A model generated the notes under the pieces. The model had not been told where the DNA came from. It did no database searches and worked only from the letters and a program-made list of their open reading frames with translations. Shown in pieces: positions 45,008-54,319 of a stretch of DNA of 64,000 nt; the first letter of the stretch is position 1, and every line of letters begins with the position of its first letter. This stretch comes from Eubacteriaceae bacterium (GTDB lineage: Bacteria > Bacillota > Clostridia > Lachnospirales > Lachnospiraceae), in assembly GCA_902363805.1 (NCBI GenBank), contig CABJBF010000005.1, positions 1 through 64,000 of the forward strand. The letters run 5' to 3'. The translations under genes were made by a program, and so were the position numbers.

Positions 45008-46360
45008 TTATTCCACAACAAATTCCATATCAGCTAACATTATTATATCCCCTAACTGAAACATTACCTGCGTATGTGGCTTTAATTTTTCGCCATTAAC
45101 AAAAGTTCCATTAGATGAGTTTAAGTCTTCTATATAATATCCATCCATTTCTTCATATATTCTTGCATGAACTCTGCTTATAAACTGCTCTTCTAATTTA
45201 TAGTCTGAACTTTTCCCACTTTTACCTATAATGCATGGAAATCCATTTGGAATTATTGTTACAGGATTTTCTATGTCAGTACTCCTTAGTAAAATACCTG
45301 TACTATGAACATTTGATGTAAGAAGAACCGTAGCCTCTTCATCAATAGAATCCCTTTCTTTAACAGGCATTTCACTTGCTACAAATTTTTCAATATCATC
45401 AAATCCATCCGTCTCCTCTAATTTTATAAAATTATTTTCTAAAAGTTCTTTTCTTTTCTTTGGTTTACTTCTCTTCCAGAATTGCCACCATTTCTTACTC
45501 TTTGTGTTTGTTTTTCCATTCTTATTTTTTGCACTATCCTTTATATTTTCCTTTATTTCTTTATTCTTTTTTCTATTTTTCTCTTTTTCTTTTTTCTTAT
45601 TTGCCCTTTTCTCTTTTTGTTTTCTTTCCTTTTCGTTTTTATTGCTGAATCTTTTATTTATATTGTCATTTTCAAAATCTGTACTATCAAAATATTCGTC
45701 TGCATCTTCTTCTATAATATTATCCAAATCTTCCAAGTCATCATTTTGCTTTTCATTATAATAATTGGATTTTTTAGCCTTTTCATATGAATACTTATTA
45801 ATATTATTTCCTGGCATTTTTATATTTTCAGCTACATATTCTTTTAGCTCTGTAATTGTAAAATTCTCTGATATTATTTTCTGTTGCAGTCCATAACCTA
45901 TTACAACCGCTTCCCTATCATTATGATTTAAAAGTTCTAACAATTCTAAAAAAAGTCCGTTCAGACCTTCTTTCATTCCCTGCTCAGTAAATGGATAATA
46001 GCAAAAATTATATACTTTCTTTTTTGAATCCCAGTAAATCATGTCCATATCAAAAACTATATTGTTAATATCAAGCAAATATTCCTTCATAGATTTTGCT
46101 ACTATCGCCATACTGTTTATAAACTGTTCAATATCTTTGGCTCCTACTTTATTTTTTACAAATAAACTTCTCATGGAATTTTTTGACGTTATATCATAAT
46201 AGAATTGGTTTTCATTATTAATCTTCTTTATATTTATACTTAAAATTCCTTCTATTTTATTATTAATCAACATCTGAAGTTTGTAGTCATTTTCCACGTC
46301 CTTCTGATTTCTTATAATCATATAATTATTTATTCCGTCTTTCTTATAAGATATTTCCAT
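45008..46360 (-). CDS. DUF6382-like N-terminus with C-terminal FHA domain
   Basis: A 450-residue cytoplasmic protein. Residues 1-190 resemble the DUF6382 domain (EISYKKDG, YYDITSKNSM). A strongly charged Lys/Glu/Asn linker follows (about 215-290), then WWQFWKRSKPKKRKE. The C-terminus is an FHA phosphothreonine-binding domain (IIGKSG, FISRVHARIYEE, DLNSSNGTFVNGEKL). FHA proteins in Tad loci probably recruit the pilus machinery in response to Ser/Thr kinases. Confidence 0.88.
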   Translation of the reverse strand: MEISYKKDGINNYMIIRNQKDVENDYKLQMLINNKIEGILSINIKKINNENQFYYDITSKNSMRSLFVKNKVGAKDIEQFINSMAIVAKSMKEYLLDINNIVFDMDMIYWDSKKKVYNFCYYPFTEQGMKEGLNGLFLELLELLNHNDREAVVIGYGLQQKIISENFTITELKEYVAENIKMPGNNINKYSYEKAKKSNYYNEKQNDDLEDLDNIIEEDADEYFDSTDFENDNINKRFSNKNEKERKQKEKRANKKKEKEKNRKKNKEIKENIKDSAKNKNGKTNTKSKKWWQFWKRSKPKKRKELLENNFIKLEETDGFDDIEKFVASEMPVKERDSIDEEATVLLTSNVHSTGILLRSTDIENPVTIIPNGFPCIIGKSGKSSDYKLEEQFISRVHARIYEEMDGYYIEDLNSSNGTFVNGEKLKPHTQVMFQLGDIIMLADMEFVVE

Positions 46361-46391
46361 TCACACCCTCAACTTTCTTTACCTGCCTTTA

Positions 46392-46886
46392 TCAATTTGC
46401 TTTAGAATCAATAACTGCCTTGCAAATATACATCTTTTGCTCATCCATATTTTTCTCTATTTTAATTTCTATATCTTCATCATTATCCATAATATTTTTT
46501 ATCCATCTCATTTGAAAATTATATTTACTTTCTATCGTAACCGCACTTTTATTTGCCTTTTTTATCTTATTATCCGCTACAAATACCGGTATCGAATCTA
46601 TAGCTTTTGTGGCTAACCTTTCCATTTCTGTTTTCTCATTTTTATCATACATTTCTATGCATTTACCATAAACATATACCTTTGTAACAACTATGTCATG
46701 AAGATAAAATGCCACAAATAAAGTAAACGCCAGCATTAAAAACACCATTGGCATTACAAGGCTTGCTTCTATTGTCATTTCACCTTTTAACTTAGGTTTT
46801 TGTTTTAAGTCTATAAATTTTTGCTTTAAGTTTATAATTTTTCCATAAACTTCCACCCTATCCTCCACCCTCTTTTTATATTTCAT
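46392..46886 (-). CDS. TadE-like pilus protein
   Basis: A 164-residue protein with a basic start and one transmembrane segment after a GEMTIEASLVMPMVFLMLAF motif, the TadE/TadF pseudopilin pattern (Glu at +5). The rest is soluble and exported. It lies between the prepilin peptidase and the FHA gene in the Tad operon. Confidence 0.85.
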   Translation of the reverse strand: MKYKKRVEDRVEVYGKIINLKQKFIDLKQKPKLKGEMTIEASLVMPMVFLMLAFTLFVAFYLHDIVVTKVYVYGKCIEMYDKNEKTEMERLATKAIDSIPVFVADNKIKKANKSAVTIESKYNFQMRWIKNIMDNDEDIEIKIEKNMDEQKMYICKAVIDSKAN

Positions 46887-46895
46887 CTTACATTC

Positions 46896-47315
46896 TCACC
46901 CTCTTAAATTATTTACTATCACACATATTTGTCCTATTAGTAAAAATGGAGCTAACGGAATTGTTGTTTTCTTATTAGACAAAACTTTAAATATTGCTAT
47001 TAATGAAACAAAAATAAAAGCCCATACCAATGCTGAAAGTAAATACACTACATTCATAAATAATCCTAATGTTATTATCATAATTCCATCCCCAATTCCT
47101 ATTTGCGACGAGAAAATCATACTTAAAATCAGAAGAACTATTCCCGGCATTAATGCAAATATCAGCCCCTCCATATTTCCATTTAAGTAAAGCAAAGCAT
47201 ACGCAATACCAACTATAAAAAATATTGTGCAATATATTAAATTTAATTCTTTCTTTTTAATATCCATTATCGTGCATCCACATAAATACACTCCACTAAT
47301 TATCCAATTTAACAT
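46896..47315 (-). CDS. A24 prepilin peptidase (TadV/CpaA-like)
   Basis: A 139-residue aspartic peptidase, mostly membrane-embedded. The two catalytic aspartates are in DIKKKEL (Asp18) and GIGDG (about residue 77). It should cleave the leader peptide of the Flp pilin and TadE-like proteins. Lacks the N-terminal methylase domain of PilD, as usual for TadV. Confidence 0.9.
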   Translation of the reverse strand: MLNWIISGVYLCGCTIMDIKKKELNLIYCTIFFIVGIAYALLYLNGNMEGLIFALMPGIVLLILSMIFSSQIGIGDGIMIITLGLFMNVVYLLSALVWAFIFVSLIAIFKVLSNKKTTIPLAPFLLIGQICVIVNNLRG

Positions 47316-47380
47316 CTTACTCTATTGTTTCACACTGAATTAAAATTTACATACGAACAACTTACACTATGTTTAACATC

Positions 47381-48421
47381 CTATTCTGTTGCTCCACACT
47401 TACTACATGCATTTTTCGTTTCTACCTGAGAAATATCTAATGTAATTACCCTTCTTGTAAGTCCTCTGCAATTTATGTCCGTGTGATATTTCTTTCCTTC
47501 CTTCGTTATAAAAACCACTTGGCTATCAGCTATTTTTTTATTCACACAAATACTGCATGCTTTATATTTGCTCCCGCTACCGGTTCTTCTTTGTGTCATT
47601 TCCAAATAAGAAGTTTTTTCTATGTTTAAATTTAAATATGTACAGTCAATATTTGTGTGATAAACTTTTTCTCCATCCGTCATATAAACAAGGTTCAACT
47701 GTTGTGTTAAGTCACGTCCTGTCCATGCCTTCATTCTTGCTCTTTGAACAATTTGAATCTGATTGTCATTAGAAAAATAGGGATATTTATACCTTGAAAT
47801 AGCTATTATGTCTACCAGACCATCATTCATATCCACTTTACTTTTACTCAAATCAACTAGCTTTTGAGCACTATTTTTCACGCCTATTTCTTTAACCAGT
47901 TTTCCATATAAATAAGCTACACCTATTACATTTTCCTGACAAAATTTATTATTGTCCTGTCCTATTTCGTCATTGTCTGCATCAGCATTTTTATTTTCAT
48001 ATTCTTTAAATTTACTGTTAATGCTTTTCCGTGTTTCTTCCCCGTTTTTGTCATTATTTGTAATATTATTCGCAATTTCCAAATAATACATTTTCTTTGC
48101 TGTATCCTTTGCAATATTATTTATATTCATCTGCATAGAAACCTGCCAGTTAAACATCAAAATAAAATGAATCATTGCAAAAGATGCATATAAAAATACT
48201 GACATGGCAAGCGCCGCCTCAATCGTTAATGAGCCCCTTAAATTATTTGAACTTTTTATATTACATGAGTTATTTACATTATGTAAGGCAAATAAAAATA
48301 CCCTTTTTCCAGACAAGTTATAAAATTTACGCTTTTGCACTTGGAGAGATGCACATTTGTTATTATTTTTATTTTTTATTATTATTTTATTTGGCTTTAT
48401 TGTTCTTATGAAAAAGGGCAT
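47381..48421 (-). CDS. TadE-like protein with duplicated His/Cys motif
   Basis: A 346-residue protein. Residues about 62-90 form a TadE-like segment (RGSLTIEAALAMSVFLYASF). The C-terminus carries two tandem copies of a His/Cys pattern: YHTNIDC...ACSIC (about residues 254-292) and YHTDINC...ACSKC (about 312-342), which look like zinc or other metal sites. The first 60 residues are basic and Asn/Lys-rich. It lies in the Tad locus between the A24 peptidase and the DUF5702 gene. GAGGT precedes the start. Confidence 0.82.
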   Translation of the reverse strand: MPFFIRTIKPNKIIIKNKNNNKCASLQVQKRKFYNLSGKRVFLFALHNVNNSCNIKSSNNLRGSLTIEAALAMSVFLYASFAMIHFILMFNWQVSMQMNINNIAKDTAKKMYYLEIANNITNNDKNGEETRKSINSKFKEYENKNADADNDEIGQDNNKFCQENVIGVAYLYGKLVKEIGVKNSAQKLVDLSKSKVDMNDGLVDIIAISRYKYPYFSNDNQIQIVQRARMKAWTGRDLTQQLNLVYMTDGEKVYHTNIDCTYLNLNIEKTSYLEMTQRRTGSGSKYKACSICVNKKIADSQVVFITKEGKKYHTDINCRGLTRRVITLDISQVETKNACSKCGATE

Positions 48422-48507
48422 TATTATTTACCTCACATTTATTCTGCTAATCAGATTTTTACAAAACTCTCAACTATCTGTTTAAATTTATAATTCTTAA
48501 TATTGTT

Positions 48508-48628
48508 TTCTATGTTCGACGTTGTTTTTAATGTTACGTTTTATGTCCGACGTTGTTTTTAATATTGCGTTCTATATTCAACGTTATTTTTAATGTAATG
48601 TTCTATATTCAACGCCATTTTTAAATCA
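48508..48628. repeat. 31-bp tandem repeat (four units) overlapping a stop codon
   Basis: Units begin at 48508, 48539, 48570 and 48601, each 31 bp (TTCTATGTTCGACGTTGTTT and variants such as TTCTATATTCAACGTTATTT). Identity falls between neighbouring units. The last unit contains the DUF5702 gene's TGA (48626-48628). Confidence 0.85.
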
Positions 48629-50545
48629 GTACTCATATTCCATCTTGGTTTTATAAATATAACTTTCGTTATTGTTACCTATTAAATATGACACTATTGG
48701 TAACGACGTAAATACCGGTTCTATTCTAAGATTTGCTTCAACTTCACACATTCCAAAACACTCTGAAATTAAAAAATCCTTATTATATCTTTTTTGCATA
48801 TTTACCTGCACTAAATCCATAGTTCTAAAAACAGTATTTTTTGTTTTCTGTGTCATAATCATTGTCTGCAAATACTGTGTATAAGTTAACCCTGTATTGT
48901 TTTTACGTCCGTCTTCAAATGTCCCGATATTTTTTATGCTGCTATTCCAGTTTTCACTGTTTTTCACTATCGGTACTTTTTCTCCATTTAATAACTGCCT
49001 TACATCAATAACCGCTTCTGTCAGTGCCCACGCCTCTATTATTACTGCCTGAGCAACCGGCGTTAAAAATGGCATTCCAATAGCCGTGGCTACTGTTTCA
49101 GCCAAAGTTGTTATTTCCTTCATCTTTTCGCCATCCGTTATTAAATACGCTCCATTTGATAAATTTCTAACTTCAACTAATTTTTTAATAGTCTCTGTAA
49201 GATTGTCTTTATCATTTAAATTTCCATTTAAAATGTACTCCATTTCGTACTTTAAGGCTGTATCATCATTTCCATATTCAGAAATTTTTGCATAATTGTT
49301 AAAGTACAATTCTATATACTTCACAAAGATTCCTTTGTTTGTAATATCCTTTATTAAATCTGCTTTCTTATTACCATCTGTTTCTAATGTTGTTGGCAGA
49401 TTTAGATTTCTTATCTGCATTGTAGATATATTGTTTACATCCTCTAAAACAATTCCTAATACACCATCGCTTATTAAACTTTTTGCTCTTTCATATAAGT
49501 TTTTTTCTTCTTTCGCATCATCATTAGAATTTCCTTTTTTTAGATTCCACAAACTTTTTTCAATGCTTTTAACCTTATCTAGCATTTTTTCTATTTCACT
49601 AATATTGCTTTGATTAATATCTGCATCCACATTTGAAGCTGTCAATATTTCTTCTATTGATTCTTTAATTACTTTCAAACTTTCTCTATCTGATTCTATA
49701 TAATCCTCATATCCTGAAAAATCGCCATTCATTTCTTTTTCTATAGCATTTTTCTTTTCAACATATGTATCCATATCTGTTAGAGTTTTTGATATTAAAG
49801 TGTCCTCTATTTTCAACACGCTTTTTAGTTTCTTATATTTATTCCAAAACTTCTTAACCTTTTTATTGTGAATATTTTGGTTCTGGTTTTGACCTGTTAT
49901 ATTTGCTGTTATATTTGCTTTTAAATCATCAAATTTCTGAAACACCGCTGACATTTTTCCCTTTAACTTTTCTGTTTTTTTCAATTCGTCAATCTGAGTG
50001 TTTATTTTTTCTACGATTCCTATCATTTCTTTTGAAACATCATTGGCTATATTTGTAACATTACTATTCTCTTTTATTTCATTACATGTTTCCTTATTAT
50101 TATTTTCTTCTTCAGAATCGGAAATTAATTTATTAACAGCATCAATTCCCACAATATATTTTGCATAATCAACTACTTGTTTTACAAATAAGTCTCCTTC
50201 TTTATCTGTAGCGTATTTTTGTTTTAAAATATTTACACTTTCTATCTCTATATTTGAAAAATCATATTTTTTAAAATCTAAATCTGCCATATTTATATTA
50301 TCCTGCATATATCTTGTAACCTGATTGCCTAACGGCTCCTGTTCCCATGCAAGTAATATTCCATAATCCTGATATAACTGTTTTCCATATCCTGCAAAAA
50401 CGGATTCAACTGCCATATATGTTGCAGCTTTTCCTTCCATTTGCGAAACACTTATTCTTGCTGACTCAATTACAGTACATACAACAACTATAACCACAGT
50501 TATAACCAGGCTTAAAAATATAGTTACGCTTGCTTTTAATCTCAT
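48626..50545 (-). CDS. DUF5702/TadG-like pilus-associated protein
   Basis: A 639-residue exported protein. One N-terminal membrane segment (ASVTIFLSLVITVVIVVVCTVIE) starts with a TadG-like pattern and continues ESARISVSQMEGKAATYM, and the rest is mostly helical with coiled-coil-like Lys/Glu stretches. It resembles the DUF5702 family seen in Firmicutes Tad loci. It overlaps the flp gene by one base. Confidence 0.82.
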   Translation of the reverse strand: MRLKASVTIFLSLVITVVIVVVCTVIESARISVSQMEGKAATYMAVESVFAGYGKQLYQDYGILLAWEQEPLGNQVTRYMQDNINMADLDFKKYDFSNIEIESVNILKQKYATDKEGDLFVKQVVDYAKYIVGIDAVNKLISDSEEENNNKETCNEIKENSNVTNIANDVSKEMIGIVEKINTQIDELKKTEKLKGKMSAVFQKFDDLKANITANITGQNQNQNIHNKKVKKFWNKYKKLKSVLKIEDTLISKTLTDMDTYVEKKNAIEKEMNGDFSGYEDYIESDRESLKVIKESIEEILTASNVDADINQSNISEIEKMLDKVKSIEKSLWNLKKGNSNDDAKEEKNLYERAKSLISDGVLGIVLEDVNNISTMQIRNLNLPTTLETDGNKKADLIKDITNKGIFVKYIELYFNNYAKISEYGNDDTALKYEMEYILNGNLNDKDNLTETIKKLVEVRNLSNGAYLITDGEKMKEITTLAETVATAIGMPFLTPVAQAVIIEAWALTEAVIDVRQLLNGEKVPIVKNSENWNSSIKNIGTFEDGRKNNTGLTYTQYLQTMIMTQKTKNTVFRTMDLVQVNMQKRYNKDFLISECFGMCEVEANLRIEPVFTSLPIVSYLIGNNNESYIYKTKMEYEY

Positions 50546-50736
50546 TAAAACTTGCCTACTTGAGTTTTTATTGAAGTAAATATTCCATCTGCAATATCTC
50601 CTATCTGTTTCTTAAAAATTAGTGCAAGTCCAACTAAAACCAATATTATTAAAATAACTTCAATTACACCCATACCTGACTCATCTTGTCCAAAATCTAC
50701 TAAATTTTTCTTTAATTTATCTATTAAACCTCTCAT
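50545..50736 (-). CDS. flp: Flp/Fap-type pilin
   Basis: A 63-residue type IVb pilin: a short basic/amphipathic leader, DESGMGVIEVILIILVLVGLALIFKKQI with Glu at +5 of the mature part, then a tail of about 25 residues. This is the Flp1-like class and the presumed major pilin of the locus. The A24 peptidase should process it. Confidence 0.9.
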   Translation of the reverse strand: MRGLIDKLKKNLVDFGQDESGMGVIEVILIILVLVGLALIFKKQIGDIADGIFTSIKTQVGKF

Positions 50737-50778
50737 ATATTTCTCCCATTTCTACATTATTTATGTTGCTATCCTGTT

Positions 50779-52233
50779 TTATATTTTTATTGACATAAGT
50801 GCCGGAGCCACGACAATGCCCATTGCTACAATCAACATTATTATCATTGGTCCTAACAGTTTCGTTCCGACTTCCTCTCCTTCTTTTAATGCCTTATTTT
50901 TTCTTTCAATTAACGCATTATCCATTTCCTCCTGCAAAGCTACTGCCATTTCTCTTGTTCCACGTTTAATGTTCTGTTGTAAAATATTTGCCAGTTTTAT
51001 ATAGCAATGAATTCCGCTTCTTTTTCCATATTCACTAATAGCCTGCTGTTCATTAATACCACTATTCATTGCATTTAATGTATAATCCAGTTCTTCATAT
51101 GCATATCTATAGCCTAAATTCAAATTTCTTTTATACTCTGCAACAATTCTTTCCAAACCATTTCGTATTGACATGCCGGCACCATTATATAAAAGCAGCT
51201 TACTAATAATTTCAGGATAATCCCTTACCATCTGACTTTCTCTTTTCTTTAAATTTTTGTCCAGATTTTTGTCTTCAAAAAAGAATATTGCAATAGCAAA
51301 AATCAGCCCTATAATTATAAATTTATCTGCAACGGTGTCTACATCACTATAAAATTCAATACTTTTACCATTTATTTTTCGGGGTAGTTTTATAGTTTTT
51401 TCATACAGATTTTCATCTGCTATTTCCTGAACCTTATCCTGTACTGAATCAATTTCATCATTCCCGGTGATATGCAAAGGAATTTCATATATTATCGTTA
51501 CATCCTCTAAAGACAAATAACCTGTAAGTTTTACATCATCGCCCTTATCATTTATTTCCTTAATAATTTTTCCTGATGAATCAATAACATCTTTTTTATC
51601 AATTTCCCATCTTATATCAATTTCCTTATCATCATCAGTTGTTATTAAATTCAGTTTTTTCGAAATGTTATTAACATTTTTGTTCTCACCTAGAACTTTT
51701 TTTAATATTTCCGGCTTTTTTTTATCAAGTTGTTCATAACATTCATCAATAGTCAGACTTTTTTCTGCAGCGTTAACAGTTATTTCTTCACTGTTATCTT
51801 TACCCTTTACAATGAGTGAATACTCTTTTTCTCCCTCACCCGGATTATTTCTTTGTATTTCTGATAATTTATTTTTTGTTTCTCCATATTCATTAACACC
51901 TATACCCAATCCAACAATTAAAACTATTACTAATACAGCGATACTATTCGCTATCTTTTTACTCATATACAAATATCGGTATTCATCTATGTCTTCCCTG
52001 ACATATAGTTTCTTTAATTTTGAATCACTTTTTTTATATAGGTTTTTGCATTTTTTCACAACAAATTTATCATTTATCCAAAAACATAATCCATAAAGTT
52101 TTAACAAAGGATGCTCGTCCTTATCCAACTTATTTTTTAGTCTTTTTCTATACTTTATTTTGTATCTTCCTGTCACTAATAAAAGTATAAGTAAAATTAC
52201 TAAACCACTACTACATAACACTATACCTGCCAT
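50779..52233 (-). CDS. TadC-like inner-membrane protein with an inserted exported domain
   Basis: A 484-residue protein. The last 160 residues are a T2SSF/TadC domain (LLLYNGAGMSIRNGLERIVAEYK, ISEYGKRSGIHCYIKLANILQQNIKRG) with a C-terminal membrane segment (LGPMIIMLIVAMGIVVAPALM). Ahead of it there is one N-terminal membrane helix, a second at about 93-113 (IANSIAVLVIVLIVGLGIGV), about 190 exported residues with an Asp/Lys-rich beta pattern, and a third helix (IIIGLIFAIAIFFFE). Canonical TadC proteins are about 300 residues and lack this insertion. Confidence 0.82.
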   Translation of the reverse strand: MAGIVLCSSGLVILLILLLVTGRYKIKYRKRLKNKLDKDEHPLLKLYGLCFWINDKFVVKKCKNLYKKSDSKLKKLYVREDIDEYRYLYMSKKIANSIAVLVIVLIVGLGIGVNEYGETKNKLSEIQRNNPGEGEKEYSLIVKGKDNSEEITVNAAEKSLTIDECYEQLDKKKPEILKKVLGENKNVNNISKKLNLITTDDDKEIDIRWEIDKKDVIDSSGKIIKEINDKGDDVKLTGYLSLEDVTIIYEIPLHITGNDEIDSVQDKVQEIADENLYEKTIKLPRKINGKSIEFYSDVDTVADKFIIIGLIFAIAIFFFEDKNLDKNLKKRESQMVRDYPEIISKLLLYNGAGMSIRNGLERIVAEYKRNLNLGYRYAYEELDYTLNAMNSGINEQQAISEYGKRSGIHCYIKLANILQQNIKRGTREMAVALQEEMDNALIERKNKALKEGEEVGTKLLGPMIIMLIVAMGIVVAPALMSIKI

Positions 52234-52352
52234 CTATTCTCCAATTTCATTCGCTATCATTTTCCCTGATATCTAACAATCTATATTTCATTACCATAAT
52301 CCATCTTTCCAAAATCATTAAATCTCAACCTCAATAATCTTCAATAAAATAA

Positions 52353-53090
52353 TTAAATTTCAACATCCATAATTCTTTGTGCCCATACGATTGCCAGTAC
52401 ATACGCTATTAACCCGATTGTCATAATGCCTTTTCCCATCCATGTTTCATACATAACATTTAAAAATCCCGGTGAAGAAATCAGCATATATCCAATTAAA
52501 ATAACGGGAACTGTACTCATTATTTTTTGTTCATATTTTTTTCCGTTTATAGCTACTCTTATTTCCTCTTTTACTTCTGATTTCTGTCGTATATTATCAG
52601 CTACGTTTTTTACAACATGAATCATATTTCCACCTTTTTTCTGCGCTATTTCAAATACGGCTACAAACAAATTTAAATCTTCTATATTTGCCCTCTCTGC
52701 AAAATTTTTTAACAATTTTTCTAACGGAACATTTAATTTAATTCCTGATAATATAATCCTTAATTCCTGGCAAATATAACTGTTATAACCATGCATTCCC
52801 AACATCTCTTTATAACTTTCTTTTAATGCTGTTACTGAAGATGCGCCTGCACTCATCGCATCAGCCATTCCCATTAGCATATCTTTAAACTGCTCCTCTA
52901 ATTTTTCTTTACGCTTTCTTTTTAATTGCAATTTTTTAATTCTTAAAATAACTATTATTAAAGGTGATAAAAGCACTGCATATAAATATTTGCCATAAAA
53001 TAATTTGGCAATCATAAGCACACATACTATCGCCATTATTAGATAATTAAATAACTCTTTCCTGTTAAACACATACTTTTCGTAATCCAT
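52353..53090 (-). CDS. TadB-like inner-membrane protein
   Basis: A 245-residue type II secretion F family protein with the TadB signature: MADAMSAGASSVTALKESYKEM, LSGIKLNVPLEKLLKNFAERA and IAQKKGGNMIHVVKNVADNIRQK, ending in two membrane segments. It forms the platform with TadC. It follows tadA closely. Confidence 0.93.
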   Translation of the reverse strand: MDYEKYVFNRKELFNYLIMAIVCVLMIAKLFYGKYLYAVLLSPLIIVILRIKKLQLKRKRKEKLEEQFKDMLMGMADAMSAGASSVTALKESYKEMLGMHGYNSYICQELRIILSGIKLNVPLEKLLKNFAERANIEDLNLFVAVFEIAQKKGGNMIHVVKNVADNIRQKSEVKEEIRVAINGKKYEQKIMSTVPVILIGYMLISSPGFLNVMYETWMGKGIMTIGLIAYVLAIVWAQRIMDVEI

Positions 53091-53098
53091 TTATACAC

Positions 53099-54319
53099 CT
53101 ATATTTCTATTCCATGTGCTGCTAATTTTTCATTATTTTTTAGTTTCTTTTCTGTTTTTTCCAAACTACCCTGCACAATACCATTACTTTCACCTGTTTC
53201 CTTATATACATATAATGGTTGAAGTTTTATTTTTTCATTTTCATCTTTCACCATCTCATGTATTGTCATAACTTTTCGTGTCTTATCCCTTAATCTTCCC
53301 AAATGAACCACTATATCTATTGCTGCTCCAATCTGTGATTTTATTGCTTCAAGTGGTATATCAATTCCTGTCAAAACCATGTTTTCAAGTCTGTACATCA
53401 TATCTTGTGCAGAGTTTGCATGACCTGTACACATTGAACCGTCATGTCCTGTATTCATGGCCTGGAGCATATCCACCGCTTCTGCGCCTCTTACTTCTCC
53501 CACAATTATTCTGTCCGGCCTCATTCTCAAAGCTGTCTTTATTAAATCTCTGATTGTTATTTCATTTTCACCCTCAGTATTCGCCTGCCTTGTTTCCATT
53601 CGTACCAAATTATCAGTATTGAGCAATTGTAATTCTGCCGAATCCTCTATCGTAATAATTCTCTCATCCTGCGGAATATAATTGGACAATGCATTTAAAA
53701 ATGTAGTCTTGCCTGAACCTGTTCCTCCACTTATAAAAATGTTGTATCCACCCTCTACAAGTTTTTTAAGAAAATCGGCTGCCTCTTTTGTGATAGAACC
53801 CCATTTAATCAAATCTTCCATTGTTATCTGGTCAGCCGGAAATTTTCTAATTGTTACTGCGGCTCCATCAATCGCAACAGGGGGCAAAACCACGTTTACT
53901 CTTGAACCGTCAGGCAATCTTGTATCCACTATAGGATCAGACTGATTTACCCTTCTATTTGTTGCTGAAACAATCTGCTGAATTACGTCCTCTAACCTTT
54001 CTACCGAAGGAAATTTCCCATCTATTTTTACAATTCGGCCAAATTTTTCTGCATAAATATTGTCCACTCCATTAATCATAATTTCAGAAATATTATCATC
54101 TGCCAAAAGTTCCTCTAAAATTCCAAGTCCTCTGATTGAATCATACAATTGTCTATGTATCTCCCATCTGTCATAAAGTGGCATAAGTCTGCACTTGGCA
54201 ACTCCTGCAATAACATAATCAATTATTTCATGAAGCTCTTCATCATTAGGATTTCTTGTCATGTCTATCTCTTCAATTATTTTTTCACGCAATTCTTCTA
54301 AATCAACTTTTGTTTTCAA
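53099..54319 (-). CDS. tadA: TadA/CpaF secretion ATPase
   Basis: A 406-residue hexameric ATPase that drives Flp pilus assembly. N-terminal helical region, LLADDNISEIMINGVDNIYAEK, Walker A SGGTGSGKTT (about residue 198), Asp box EDSAELQL, MRPDRIIVGEVRGAEAVDML (Walker B and the VGEVRG pattern) and GHDGSMCTGHANS. It overlaps the cpaE stop by four bases. Confidence 0.96.
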   Translation of the reverse strand: MKTKVDLEELREKIIEEIDMTRNPNDEELHEIIDYVIAGVAKCRLMPLYDRWEIHRQLYDSIRGLGILEELLADDNISEIMINGVDNIYAEKFGRIVKIDGKFPSVERLEDVIQQIVSATNRRVNQSDPIVDTRLPDGSRVNVVLPPVAIDGAAVTIRKFPADQITMEDLIKWGSITKEAADFLKKLVEGGYNIFISGGTGSGKTTFLNALSNYIPQDERIITIEDSAELQLLNTDNLVRMETRQANTEGENEITIRDLIKTALRMRPDRIIVGEVRGAEAVDMLQAMNTGHDGSMCTGHANSAQDMMYRLENMVLTGIDIPLEAIKSQIGAAIDIVVHLGRLRDKTRKVMTIHEMVKDENEKIKLQPLYVYKETGESNGIVQGSLEKTEKKLKNNEKLAAHGIEI

